A stretch of DNA of 64,000 nt from Asparagopsis taxiformis (Eukaryota; Rhodophyta; Florideophyceae; Bonnemaisoniales; Bonnemaisoniaceae), in NCBI GenBank assembly GCA_030407315.1, contig JALQPE010000083.1, forward strand, positions 62,001 to 126,000, written 5' to 3'. The notes below the pieces were generated by a model. The model ran no database searches. It saw nothing but the letters and a program-made list of their open reading frames with translations, and had not been told where the DNA came from. Shown piece by piece: positions 33,925 to 45,372 of the stretch; the stretch's first letter is position 1; every line of letters starts with the position of its first letter. Made by a program: the position numbers and the translations under genes.

Positions 33925-34719
33925 CTAACTTGTCTTGGTCATGTGCTGGGAGATGCCTTTCATGATAGTCTTGGAATCGACAGTATCGGCGTTGAAAATT
34001 TTCTTGAGCAGAAAGTCGCATCGTATCGGTTTGCCCGGAGCTTCGTAAAGGTTGTTCAAATGAATATAATCCCATACAGCCTTAAGTACCTCTGATCGTA
34101 GCATCTCCTTTCTATTGCGACAAATAGCGGACAGTTCAGGGCTCAAAGTAACTGGCCTGTACACAGCTGGGTAGCGTTGCTTGGGATCTTTCGTGCTCTC
34201 CCGTTTGCGACGGCGTTTCGCACCTTTCCCTGTTGAGGCACCTTTTTCTTCCTTTTCCTTCATCTTCTTCGCCCGATACTCTTCCTCGAAGGAGCGAGCT
34301 TCTTCGAGATAACGGCCGCCCAGATCTTCGGGCTTGCGCAAATGCGGCACTACATACTTGCTCATTTCAATAAAAGTACATTGTTCAACACCGAAGAGTT
34401 GCTTGAGCTTGTCATCACAGCGGATCAATCGTTTGTCATTATCGTCTTGCAAGTTGTTCTCCTTCACGTAGGAACTGAGTTGTTTGAGTACAGTTCCACG
34501 AGATTGGACCTTATCCTCCAGATGAAACTCTATCAATGTAGGGGATGGAACAACCGGACGAGCTAGACCTGGCAAGCCGGGCAAATTGTCGGCGTCACTA
34601 CATACCACTCGGTGGGCGACAGAGGTGCGGTGAGGACGAATGGGGGCAGCCAAGCGGAATTGGTTAGGAAGGCGGTACGATGGCAGGAACGAGGAGGCGA
34701 AGGCTACGGTGGCGAACAT
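33925..34719 (-). CDS. Double SWIB-domain protein, predicted plastid-targeted
   Basis: A 264-residue protein. Residues 1-40 (MFATVAFASSFLPSYRLPNQ, then Arg/Ala/His-rich up to HRVVC) look like a transit peptide with an early Phe. Two SWIB (SWI complex BAF60b) domains follow: about 68-130 (LSSYVKENNLQDDNDKRLIR, CDDKLKQLFGV) and 190-262 (VWDYIHLNNLYEAPGKPIRC, LKKIF). They are joined by a Lys/Arg/Glu-rich linker (KGAKRRRKRESTK). Plastid SWIB proteins in plants associate with nucleoids; a similar DNA-organising role is inferred. The MFATV start at 34719 is preferred over the upstream ATG at 34851, since the extra 44 residues would mask the transit peptide. Confidence 0.85.
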   Translation of the reverse strand: MFATVAFASSFLPSYRLPNQFRLAAPIRPHRTSVAHRVVCSDADNLPGLPGLARPVVPSPTLIEFHLEDKVQSRGTVLKQLSSYVKENNLQDDNDKRLIRCDDKLKQLFGVEQCTFIEMSKYVVPHLRKPEDLGGRYLEEARSFEEEYRAKKMKEKEEKGASTGKGAKRRRKRESTKDPKQRYPAVYRPVTLSPELSAICRNRKEMLRSEVLKAVWDYIHLNNLYEAPGKPIRCDFLLKKIFNADTVDSKTIMKGISQHMTKTS

Positions 34720-35434
34720 TGCGGAAGAATTGAGAAGGCGAAAATGAGTCGCTAACGGACGGATCTTTGTCAAATGCGGGATCGGTAGATTAGGGCTGGC
34801 GATTACTATGGTATCGTGCAGATCTCGTTCGCGAGCTGCTGATCTAGACACGTGTACATTGAAAAGGTAGAAAAAATGAAAAGTTGAAATATTTTGGTCA
34901 AGAGTTTAGCGTTGAGAAACAACCAATCAGCAGGTAGGTGGACCGATCGGTGACCATTCACACATATTCAAAGGTAGACACCAAGCAACACACGGCATCT
35001 GGAGGACCAAACATCCGAATTCTTTTGTGGGAGGCGATCTACCGTCGATGGATATGCTTGAAAACTGGTGTTGAAAAAATTCCGTGACAGTTTCACCACT
35101 AAATTTCATGGTGTGATTCGCCACAGCGGTGGTGCACAGCTGGTGAGTACGTGGTATACGTGTATTTTTTCACATTTTGCGTCGACATACTGTGATAATT
35201 CGTTCATAGCAGAGTCCAGCGCCAATCCGACGCCCTGCAAGCCCTCGCTAGCTCCACTTCTTAAGCTTCTCGTTGCCGACACGTTCAGCCTCCACTGTTG
35301 TTAATCCCGCTTGCTCGGCGCTTCACACTTCTCAACTTTTGCAATAGCCTAACTAGTTGTTAGTTGACCATTTCTCCTGCTGCTGTGCCTGCCTGCCCAC
35401 CGACTACTTGAACGGCGTATGGCCTTGGCAGCGT
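34720..35434. promoter_or_regulatory. Divergent spacer, SWIB / HECT ligase
   Basis: A 715-bp region between opposite start codons. Only short frames are seen, and the last 200 bp before 35435 are C/T-rich leader-like sequence. Confidence 0.4.
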
Positions 35435-38400
35435 ATGGAGACGCGCGGAAGAGGGCGTGAGGCTCGTGCCACTAGCGACGAAAACTGCAACCCAGCTCCC
35501 TCGCCTTCACAGGCCCCGCAATCCACTCAGCCCACTTCTACCCGATCCCGCACCAGGCGCGCCGCAGCCAACCAGTGCCAAGCTGTCACTCGAGTTACCA
35601 GAGCTTCAGCTGCCAGTGCTTTGCAGCGCGCCTCCGCATCCGCTTCGGCCAATATATCCAGCTCTGTAGACCGTCCAAGGAGAACCTCCCGTCGGGTCTC
35701 GCTCCCAACATTGTCGGCCTCGGCACGGGCTACGTCAAACCCCGCTCCCGCACCTCCAACCGCATCTCGTCCACCCTTCACAAGGAAACGCGCGCGCTCT
35801 TCGAGTAGACGACAATCTTCCTCTGCTCTTCCCTCAGCCTCTCATTCGACAAGAGCTGCAACTAGTGCTGCCGCTTCCGCTGCAGCAGCACCGTCGTCCT
35901 CTACAAATCCGCCGCCTTCAGGTAGACTCCTGAAGAAACCGAGAAGGTCGTATCACTCTCGTCACTCTCGCACTTCCAACGAACCGCCCCTGCCAGCTCC
36001 GTCAGCAGCAGGTTCTTCCTCTCATAGAACACCTAGAGATATGGACCCCTCCACACCCTCTGATGGTCGCAACGAACGTGCTACCGATGTCACTGACCGC
36101 AGAGATGATGATGGCGCCAGTTCACTAGGAAGTGATAGAGGAGGCGCTACAACTTTACAGGGTCTCCTCCGTCGTCTTGGTGCCGATCTCGGTGATATAT
36201 TTCCGGGCAGTGTCGGCACCTCCCATACTCGTCTTCGACAACTTCTTTCTACTATACGCTCGCCGGAAAATGATGCACAGCAAATTGATGCCCTCTCGCA
36301 ACTCTGCGAATTTCTTTCAGTTGGCACCGAAGAATCTATGGTTTCATTCTCCATAGATCTCTTCGTACAACCACTAGTGAATCTCCTAGAAACGGGCACA
36401 AATATTGAGATCAAGATTTACGCCGCGCGTGCTCTCACTCACATGATGGAAGCACTTCCGTCCTCATCGTCTTCTATTGCTCATAATGGTGCTGCAGGTC
36501 CCCTCTGCCAAAATTTGCTCTCCATTGAATACATTGACCTAGCCGAACAGTCTCTTTCTGCATTGCAGAAGCTAAGTGTTGATTATCCGCAACAGATTGT
36601 TAGGGCCAACGGCTTTCAAGCAGTTTTGTCGTTCATTGACTTCTTCTCCATAGGAGTTCAGCGCGTCGCAGCTGCAACTGCTTGCAACCTTTGTCGTCTC
36701 CCACCGTCCGATGCTATGGATATGATAAGTGGTGTACTACCAATCATGTCTCGGTTACTCGATTCTGATGACCAAAGGATAAGAGAATCCGCAGTTCTTG
36801 GATTCACACGTTTAGCCGAGACGTTCAAGAGTTCGTCGGAGAAGCTTGAAACGCTCTGTGGAGAGGACTGTGCACTGATTGAGAAAATTCTTGGACTTAT
36901 TGTACCGACATCGCCTCCTGCTCTTGCTCCGCAGTCTTATTCATCGGCACTTCGTCTTCTCGCAGTACTTGCGAGAGGCAGCGCAATTCTAGGGCTTCAA
37001 ATTCTCTCCACAAAGTCCTTGGTCTTGAAGCTCAGTTCCCGCCTTGGTTCCGGTTCAAATCCTCATTCTGTGGATTGCTTGAATCTTGCGGATGGGCTTC
37101 TTCCAGAGATTGTAGACAATGAAGATACTCACCATTCACCTTGGCGTTCTAGACGCCGACGCAGCAGTGGATCTGCTTCTGCGTTTGCGGCAATAGATGC
37201 TAAGCGGCGCGAAGGCTTGGAGCAGGATCCCGAATCGCTCAGGTTTTTCGGTGAATCTCTTTTTGATACATTGATGAAGTTTTATATCTCTTCCGCTGAT
37301 TCCAATGGTCGCCGTCTTGCTCTCTCGATTATGTCAAAGTTTATTGCCCTTGCATCGAGAGACGTGCTGACGGGAGTAATCTCGGTACAGAAACTAGATG
37401 GAGGAGAAGACAGTTCGAAATCAACTGCAGTACAGTTCTGCCCTTTTGTAGCATCTCTACTCGGAGAAAATAGTTCAAAGAATGAGGCTCTTGCAGGTTT
37501 ACACATGGGTGCAGCTGCTCTAAAGAAGCTGCCGACCTTGAGAGATTCGTTTGTACGGGAGGGTGTAGTTCATGAAATTGTACGTCTCGCTGCTCCTGAC
37601 TCTGAGGATCGAGATGTCGTTGAGAAAGAATCTGCCAACGCGTCATCTGGCGCCATAGCTTCAGTATCTGGTACTCCAGGTCAAAGTGGCATCTCTTCAA
37701 CACCGACTGACGACGCCACGTCTGGGACTGTTGCTTCGTCTGACGGTCCCAACAGATCTACAGGATCTCAACGGTTGTCTAGGGGGGATCTGCTTCCAGG
37801 TCTTCAACGCCTCCCGGCTAGAGCGGTAGCTCTCCGAGCATCAATGAACGAAACCCTTGACTCAATGGTCTCCAAGGCGGCCCAAATGGTTCTTAGAAAT
37901 CACTTGGGCGCTGAAGAAGATGGAGTTATTGACGAGTCGGTAATCAAAAACAGTATTCTAGAGAGCCTAACAAGCATTCGTGAACGACTGGAGTCTGCAA
38001 CCACCTCGGATCAAGAGGCGCAGGCAAAGCAGGCGCTCTCTGAGTTGATCAATCTACTGACTTCTTCATCTGGTTTGACTATATTTGAAGTTTCGAAGAG
38101 CGGGATTATGGAAGCGCTGGCAAAGTATCTTACCCCTGAAAACCCAGAACTCTCCTCCTCCCGTATGTTGTCCTTGGTACAAGCGTTGAATAAGGAAAGT
38201 GGGCATAGACCGTTCGCTTCACTTGTGGACTTGGTAATAGGTGTCTTATCATCGGAAGAGAAGTTTACCATACATGCAAATGAGTCATCTAATGGAACTG
38301 CATCAGCATCCGTAAGTTCAGGTCTTCGCCAACTTGCCCAACCATTCAAATTAAAACTCCGCAAGGCTCCACTAAGTGAGGGTGGGGCGAACCTTCGTGA

Positions 38401-41400
38401 TTATTCGCATCATGTGGTTTTGATTGAGCCATTAGCGACAATGGCCGGTGTTCAGGAGTTTCTTTGGCCGAAAGTCAGAGAATCAGATCGTGGAGTACAT
38501 ATTACTTCAAATGATGGGCGGAGAAGAAACTCTGGAGAAGGCCGTGCCGAAAGTGATTCTGAAGGACCTACACCCGGGGATGATGACGTTCAGATGGCAG
38601 CTCCCAACGGAGAAGATGACGCACCCGAAGGTGGTGATGACGAAGATCGTTTCGCGGTTGAGGGGATGTTCGATATGGTAGAAGAAAATAACGATGAGGA
38701 TGAGGTCGCTGATGATGACGATCAAAACAGTGATCCTTCTGATGAGGAAGTGAGCTCTGTGGAGGAAGATGTCATTGAACAGGGTGTGGTTGATAGTGAT
38801 GAACATGATAATGATGCCGCAGATTCTTTTGACGTTGATCAATTAGGCACTTCTATCCCGCCATTCGAATTGGATCATGACGCACTAGGTCAGGCACCAT
38901 CCCAGGCTCGCGAAGTAATGAACGGTGATGATGCACCTGGAAATGTTCAAGCTGGCTCAGCTTCGCGACATTCGAGTGATGCCTCTGCTACAGAGACTAC
39001 ATTCCGTTCATATGCTGCGGCTCTTGCCGCCAACTTACCGCGTGGTCGCGATCGCAATTCCAACATGGGCAGTGGTTCAGATTCTGGCTTACCTGGTCAG
39101 TCCCGTGGAGAAGCGTCCAGAGAAAGAACAAGATCAGTTGGAAATCAAATGCTATCTTTTTCGTTGAATGGAAAAGTGATTCCTCATGATTGCTCTATTC
39201 TTTCCGCCGTTATTCAATCCTCACCTGCCTGGCATGGTATCGGCTCCCGTTTATGGGGCGAGGTCCACACGCTCGTATACTCAAAGGCAACCCCCAGTCA
39301 AGCTCCTGAAGAAAATGCTGATTCTTCAGACAAACGGCAATCAGTAAATCGACCTTCAGGATCGGATACGACAGGTGCTTTGCGAAGGTCGCAGAGACTG
39401 CAGGAGAATAGAGAGAGATCCCAAGGCTCAACAGAACATGTACCAGCGGTACCTGTTGCCCTTGAACTGACGAACGAATTTCTCACAACGATAGCGGCTT
39501 CCCACACAGTTACGCCTCTTCCTCGTAGCTCCCATATCACAGATATCCCGACACCGATATCGTCAATTATTGATGTCTTACGACAGTTGCATTGGATCTA
39601 CGAACATCTCAATTGGAGATCCATGAGAAAGGATGGAGAACCAGATTCCGTGGAAGGTCTTCATGAGGATTCTGTTGTCCAGTTTGTCAGTCACAAATTG
39701 AGTGCTAAGCTTATGAGGCAGTTATCAGATCCTCTAGCTCTGTGTGGTGGTTTCGTCCCTGGTTGGTGCTTTTCTTTGGCACGTGGGGCTTCATTCCTAA
39801 TTCCCTTTGAAACTAGAAGAATCCTATTCCAATCAACCTCATTGGGCGTCGCACGTGCGCTCCATCACCTCCAGGCTAGAACTGATATCTCCGGAGTGGC
39901 TGGCACTTCCCATCGAGCATCTCGCCTCCATCGAGAAAGCGAAACAAGAATCGGTAGAATCGAGCGCCAAAAAGTTCGTGTTCACCGGAATCGAATCTTA
40001 GAATCTGCGATACGAGTTATGAACATGTATGCTTCCCACAGTACTGTTCTGGAAGTCCAATACTTTGATGAAGTTGGAACTGGTCTTGGACCTACATTGG
40101 AATTTTACACTTTGGCCTCACGGGAAATCCAACGAATTGATCTTGGTCTCTGGAGGTCAAACGTGACCGAAGCTCCGGAACAGAAGGGCCCGAGGAACTC
40201 TGACAACATGAGATCAGCCGAAACATCGAAGCTGGACAGGACATCAGCACCATCGACTGCTCATGTTCGAAGAAGAAGCAGAAGGAACTCTCAGAACACT
40301 TCCCCTGCACCGGTGATAGAGCAAGAGAAGAAAGTTGTTGCACCGTTGGCCTATGTAATCCCGACAGGCACTGGTCTGTTTCCATCATGTTTACCTATCG
40401 TTGCAAACGCAGCTCAGAAAGAAGCAGCTACTAAGACGACCGCTTTGTTTGGGTTTGTCGGTAAACTAGTCGGCAAGGCAATGATTGATGGTCGGTTGCT
40501 AGATTTGCGGTTCTCTGGAACTTTCTCCAGACTACTACTTGCATACTGCCGAGTCATGTTTGAAAGTTCAAAGACATCGGATAATCCTTTAGAACGAAGT
40601 TCTGCCGGCAAAGACAGCAGTAGTCGGGAATCTTTGATGCCGTCGGCATTGGAACAGATTGACCGGGAACGTATTTGGGATGCCTTCACGGCAGGGTCAT
40701 CGGCAATGAAGCTGTTGGAAGACGTGGATCCACAGCTCGCCTCATCTCTGAAGTCTATCACAGACATGCTGCATACAGGACAAGAAGATTCCATATCTAG
40801 TCTCTGTCTAACTTTTGTTCTGCCTGGAGATGATGACATTGAGTTGATTAAGGGAGGATCAGATGTGGAGGTGACGAAGAAGAATGCCGAAGAATTTGTT
40901 CAGCGGGTGATTTATCATGTTTTGTACGGTGGTGTCCAGCAGCAAGCGGAAGCATTGCTTCGAGGCTTGGGAGAAGTCCTGGACGTGAAGAGCATGCTCG
41001 TGTTTGAACCACGTGAGATTGAACTTCTAATTTGCGGGCCTTCCTATGAAGATTGGACAATAGAATTTCTGGTGCAAGCAACTCGATGTGATCACGGCTA
41101 CAGTCATGAAAGTAGTTCTGTATTATATTTCCTACGCATTCTTTCAGAGTTGGACAAAGTCGACCAACAACGCTTCGTACAATTCGCGACTGGATCGCCG
41201 GCATTGCCTCTGGGAGGGCTGCGAAACCTTCACCCGCGCTTAACTATAGTTCGTCGCACGCCTGAGAACGGAAGGTCTGCAGATGAATGTTTACCAACTG
41301 TGATGACGTGCACAAACTATTTCAAGCTCCCTGAATACAGTTCATACGAAGTGGCGAAGAGGCAAACTATGTATGCCGTGCGAGAAGGTCAAGGTTGCTT

Positions 41401-41413
41401 CCATCTGTCGTAG
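35435..41413 (+). CDS. HECT E3 ubiquitin ligase, UPL3/TRIP12/Ufd4 type
   Basis: A 1,992-residue ligase, one uninterrupted frame. The first 230 residues are Ser/Ala/Arg/Pro-rich and disordered. Residues about 260-660 form armadillo-like repeats (LLSTIRSPENDAQQIDALSQ, VNLLETGTNIEIKIYAARAL), the TRIP12/UPL3 signature. A central acidic insert (about 1030-1150) of Asp/Glu follows, then the KIAA-type linker and a C-terminal HECT domain from about 1500. Its N-lobe has QYFDEVGTGLGPTLEFYTL-type residues, and the catalytic Cys1959 lies in PTVMTCTNYFKLPEYS, 34 residues from the end. It forms ubiquitin thioester and acts on N-degron/UFD or transcription-factor substrates in other organisms. ATG 35435 is the first in frame. 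Confidence 0.95.
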   Translation: METRGRGREARATSDENCNPAPSPSQAPQSTQPTSTRSRTRRAAANQCQAVTRVTRASAASALQRASASASANISSSVDRPRRTSRRVSLPTLSASARATSNPAPAPPTASRPPFTRKRARSSSRRQSSSALPSASHSTRAATSAAASAAAAPSSSTNPPPSGRLLKKPRRSYHSRHSRTSNEPPLPAPSAAGSSSHRTPRDMDPSTPSDGRNERATDVTDRRDDDGASSLGSDRGGATTLQGLLRRLGADLGDIFPGSVGTSHTRLRQLLSTIRSPENDAQQIDALSQLCEFLSVGTEESMVSFSIDLFVQPLVNLLETGTNIEIKIYAARALTHMMEALPSSSSSIAHNGAAGPLCQNLLSIEYIDLAEQSLSALQKLSVDYPQQIVRANGFQAVLSFIDFFSIGVQRVAAATACNLCRLPPSDAMDMISGVLPIMSRLLDSDDQRIRESAVLGFTRLAETFKSSSEKLETLCGEDCALIEKILGLIVPTSPPALAPQSYSSALRLLAVLARGSAILGLQILSTKSLVLKLSSRLGSGSNPHSVDCLNLADGLLPEIVDNEDTHHSPWRSRRRRSSGSASAFAAIDAKRREGLEQDPESLRFFGESLFDTLMKFYISSADSNGRRLALSIMSKFIALASRDVLTGVISVQKLDGGEDSSKSTAVQFCPFVASLLGENSSKNEALAGLHMGAAALKKLPTLRDSFVREGVVHEIVRLAAPDSEDRDVVEKESANASSGAIASVSGTPGQSGISSTPTDDATSGTVASSDGPNRSTGSQRLSRGDLLPGLQRLPARAVALRASMNETLDSMVSKAAQMVLRNHLGAEEDGVIDESVIKNSILESLTSIRERLESATTSDQEAQAKQALSELINLLTSSSGLTIFEVSKSGIMEALAKYLTPENPELSSSRMLSLVQALNKESGHRPFASLVDLVIGVLSSEEKFTIHANESSNGTASASVSSGLRQLAQPFKLKLRKAPLSEGGANLRDYSHHVVLIEPLATMAGVQEFLWPKVRESDRGVHITSNDGRRRNSGEGRAESDSEGPTPGDDDVQMAAPNGEDDAPEGGDDEDRFAVEGMFDMVEENNDEDEVADDDDQNSDPSDEEVSSVEEDVIEQGVVDSDEHDNDAADSFDVDQLGTSIPPFELDHDALGQAPSQAREVMNGDDAPGNVQAGSASRHSSDASATETTFRSYAAALAANLPRGRDRNSNMGSGSDSGLPGQSRGEASRERTRSVGNQMLSFSLNGKVIPHDCSILSAVIQSSPAWHGIGSRLWGEVHTLVYSKATPSQAPEENADSSDKRQSVNRPSGSDTTGALRRSQRLQENRERSQGSTEHVPAVPVALELTNEFLTTIAASHTVTPLPRSSHITDIPTPISSIIDVLRQLHWIYEHLNWRSMRKDGEPDSVEGLHEDSVVQFVSHKLSAKLMRQLSDPLALCGGFVPGWCFSLARGASFLIPFETRRILFQSTSLGVARALHHLQARTDISGVAGTSHRASRLHRESETRIGRIERQKVRVHRNRILESAIRVMNMYASHSTVLEVQYFDEVGTGLGPTLEFYTLASREIQRIDLGLWRSNVTEAPEQKGPRNSDNMRSAETSKLDRTSAPSTAHVRRRSRRNSQNTSPAPVIEQEKKVVAPLAYVIPTGTGLFPSCLPIVANAAQKEAATKTTALFGFVGKLVGKAMIDGRLLDLRFSGTFSRLLLAYCRVMFESSKTSDNPLERSSAGKDSSSRESLMPSALEQIDRERIWDAFTAGSSAMKLLEDVDPQLASSLKSITDMLHTGQEDSISSLCLTFVLPGDDDIELIKGGSDVEVTKKNAEEFVQRVIYHVLYGGVQQQAEALLRGLGEVLDVKSMLVFEPREIELLICGPSYEDWTIEFLVQATRCDHGYSHESSSVLYFLRILSELDKVDQQRFVQFATGSPALPLGGLRNLHPRLTIVRRTPENGRSADECLPTVMTCTNYFKLPEYSSYEVAKRQTMYAVREGQGCFHLS
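38530..38840 (+). repeat. Acidic (GAT/GAA-rich) low-complexity tract
   Basis: A GA-rich stretch coding runs of Asp and Glu within the HECT ligase. It forms the acidic insert between the armadillo repeats and the HECT domain. Confidence 0.7.
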
Positions 41414-41562
41414 CCCAGAATAGTGAGATTGCTTGTGAACAGCATGCTGTACTCCGTAATGTGACCCGCATTTAATAAACCACGTCACTTCGTTAGAGGC
41501 GTGTGGTGGCACGGATTGTAGTTTCGAGAAACTGTGATGATACAACTGTCACTAGATATTCT

Positions 41563-43302
<1,740 letters not shown>

Positions 43303-43395
43303 CTATTAGCACGGCGCGGAGATTCCGAGATATGATTGGTTGATGAATCATGGGAGATCTCGAAATTTTGTCAACGCCATGCCAACTTGAGTTGC

Positions 43396-44250
43396 CTAAA
43401 TCAGACTGCTCGAGCCGAACAAGATCGCACTTGTCGTGACAGCAGTGACGGCAATGGTGAGATTATCATCAACCAAATTTGTCGGCAAAAGTTCCACCGC
43501 AGCGCACGCGATGGACACGACGAGCAATTTCAACAAGAAGCTCGCATTGGCGATATCTGTACCCGAAATGTGTGTGTAATTCCACCATGAAAGCATGAGC
43601 ACACTTCCAACCCAACCGGCAATCACGAATGCAGCACTGCCTACAATGCTTTTATCACCCGTCCATCTTGCGGGCCATTGCGAATTCTTTCCCCAGGTCC
43701 TTCCGGCAAGTTCGGCGGCTGCATCGCCGAAACACAACTGCATGACGGCTATGGCAAACGCCTCGGCTCTGAAGAGCGCCACAGTGCCGACGAATAGCAC
43801 AAGCGCATATACCAGGGGGCCCTGCAATGCATCCTCGGATTTTCCAAAGCGTGAAAGCGACTTTCCAAGCGTTCCGCCGCGTCGGGCTGAATCGATGAGA
43901 CGCAGTATGAAGAGCAAGGGGACGAAGGAAGCGATGAAACGCGAGTCGTTGGAGGTGTATAACGGCCATAATGCGAGTAGAGCCGGTCCGCAGGTGATGT
44001 GAATTACCTTGCGTGTGGTGATGGGACCTGTTTTTCCTTTTGTTGACAGTTGCTGCCAAATAGATAGCCAGACTGTTGCGCAGGTGGCTATGGCAGTTGT
44101 GAGCTTCAAATCGGTTGGTGTGGGCAAAAGAGGCAGCGCCATGGTGATATTGGGCGCTGGTCGCAGCGCTAGGCGGCGAGTTTGGGACGATAGATGCGGC
44201 CGACGGCAGGTTTGAAGAGGGATGAGTGGAATGAAAGTTGTTGGCAACAT
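43396..44250 (-). CDS. Phytol/farnesol kinase-like (VTE5 family) prenol kinase, predicted plastid membrane
   Basis: A 284-residue membrane enzyme of the phytol kinase/dolichol kinase/CDP-DAG synthase superfamily. Residues 1-45 (MLPTTFIPLIPLQTCRRPHL, Arg-rich, early Phe) look like a transit peptide. About six membrane segments follow. Key blocks are TRKVIHITCGPALLALWPLY (the RK-x2-H start), FGKSEDALQGPLVYALVLF, CFGDAAAELAGRTWGK (the GD-A catalytic block) and DKSIVGSAAFVIAGW. VTE5-type enzymes phosphorylate phytol released from chlorophyll for tocopherol synthesis; farnesol kinase is the alternative. ATG 44250 is preferred over an upstream ATG at 44364. It is immediately upstream of phytoene desaturase on the same strand. 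Confidence 0.87.
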   Translation of the reverse strand: MLPTTFIPLIPLQTCRRPHLSSQTRRLALRPAPNITMALPLLPTPTDLKLTTAIATCATVWLSIWQQLSTKGKTGPITTRKVIHITCGPALLALWPLYTSNDSRFIASFVPLLFILRLIDSARRGGTLGKSLSRFGKSEDALQGPLVYALVLFVGTVALFRAEAFAIAVMQLCFGDAAAELAGRTWGKNSQWPARWTGDKSIVGSAAFVIAGWVGSVLMLSWWNYTHISGTDIANASFLLKLLVVSIACAAVELLPTNLVDDNLTIAVTAVTTSAILFGSSSLI

Positions 44251-44393
44251 GATGTGATGTGCGTTGACGGGAGTGATCGGGTTGGATTGGATTGTAGCAT
44301 TATATGTGTGTGGCGCGCGGTGTGCTAAAAATATATTGTCATTTGTCACGGGCAAAGAATACACTAAATTGAGAGTCTCAAGACAGATGAGTG

Positions 44394-44400
44394 TATAAAA
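44394..44400 (+). promoter_or_regulatory. Candidate TATA box
   Basis: TATAAAA lies 48 bp upstream of the ATG at 44442, in the 191-bp spacer between two divergent genes. This spacing would leave a very short leader; functional status is not shown. Confidence 0.35.
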
Positions 44401-44441
44401 AGTCTCCGGTCGGCTTCATCTTCAACAACTTGCCCTTCATC

Positions 44442-45272
44442 ATGATGCCAATACCACCCGTGATTCATCAGGTCGTCAAACTACTTCAAGCAAACACGCT
44501 AGCCGATGCAGACCCTAGCTCTCAGAAAAACCTCTCAGCTATTCTAGCTCTTCTCGCTGATACATGCGACTGTGCGCACAGTGCAGAAAAACTGGTTTCC
44601 ATCGCCCCGAACATCGCTCGTCTCAACCTGACGGTGCATGCAACAGTGCAACCATCTCCAGATGTCGAGCCGCATCACATATTAATATGGCCTGTTGATT
44701 ATGTTTACTCGCAGCGCCACTGCAGCGAGCTGGCGTCCTCAGTTGAAAGTAGCATTCTAGAGGTTCCGTTGCACATCAATGTGAAATGCATGCGCTTGCT
44801 GTTAGATGCTGCTGGATTTACACGCCATAAAAAGGCAGGCATGCAATTTGCATTTGACACCATTAGAGGCGACGATATCGAACATTGCATACGACGCGTG
44901 TTTGCCAAATTGCAGCAGCTCAAGCCAACGTGCACTCGCTACGCCGATTTGGCGGGCGAGTATCACGGCAAGCTGCTACGAGTAGCCAAGATACGAAGCT
45001 TTGAAATTGCAATGCCGAACAACAGCAGCATTGACGTAGACGACGAGTTGATTGTCGGATATGCGTTGGACCGCGAGCCGAGTGCATGCGACAAGGAGCG
45101 GCTGTATCTGACGCTGTGCTGCATGTTGTGGCGGCGTCGCGGCGACATGGAAGAGGACGTGTTGAGAGCGGACGCGGCGCACGGATTGGGAATTGAAGGG
45201 TGCAATCGGTTTGGCGCCAGATGCGCAGGAGGCACCGATGGACAGCGTTGTACTGCAATTTCCGGAGCGTAA
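44442..45272 (+). CDS. Uncharacterised protein, tandem paralogue A
   Basis: A 276-residue protein that I do not recognise. It is homologous throughout to the next gene (45373-46224). Shared blocks are the N-terminal helix (IHQVVKLLQAN), a strand-like ARLNLTVHATVQ, the central LLLDAAGFTRHKKAGMQFAF with DTIRGDDIEHCIRR, and the C-terminal signature ADAAHGLGIEGCNRFGARCAG, preceded by CDKERLYLTLCCML. The last part has clustered Cys, Gly and Arg. No signal peptide or membrane segment is seen, so a soluble intracellular protein is likely. The first ATG in frame (44442) is used. Divergent from the phytol kinase-like gene with 191 bp between starts. Confidence 0.8.
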   Translation: MMPIPPVIHQVVKLLQANTLADADPSSQKNLSAILALLADTCDCAHSAEKLVSIAPNIARLNLTVHATVQPSPDVEPHHILIWPVDYVYSQRHCSELASSVESSILEVPLHINVKCMRLLLDAAGFTRHKKAGMQFAFDTIRGDDIEHCIRRVFAKLQQLKPTCTRYADLAGEYHGKLLRVAKIRSFEIAMPNNSSIDVDDELIVGYALDREPSACDKERLYLTLCCMLWRRRGDMEEDVLRADAAHGLGIEGCNRFGARCAGGTDGQRCTAISGA

Positions 45273-45372
45273 AATCATGCGATAAACTTGCAATTCAAAT
45301 GCAATCAAATGTTAGTTGAATCACATTTGCTGTTCGTCGCGATCCCAACGTCACTCTCCCCTGCGTTCAACT

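Noticed and set aside
35435..35860. Ser/Ala/Arg/Pro-rich start of the HECT ligase considered as leader rather than coding
   Set aside because: The frame stays open without a stop and joins the armadillo repeats directly; other UPL3/TRIP12 proteins also have disordered N-termini.
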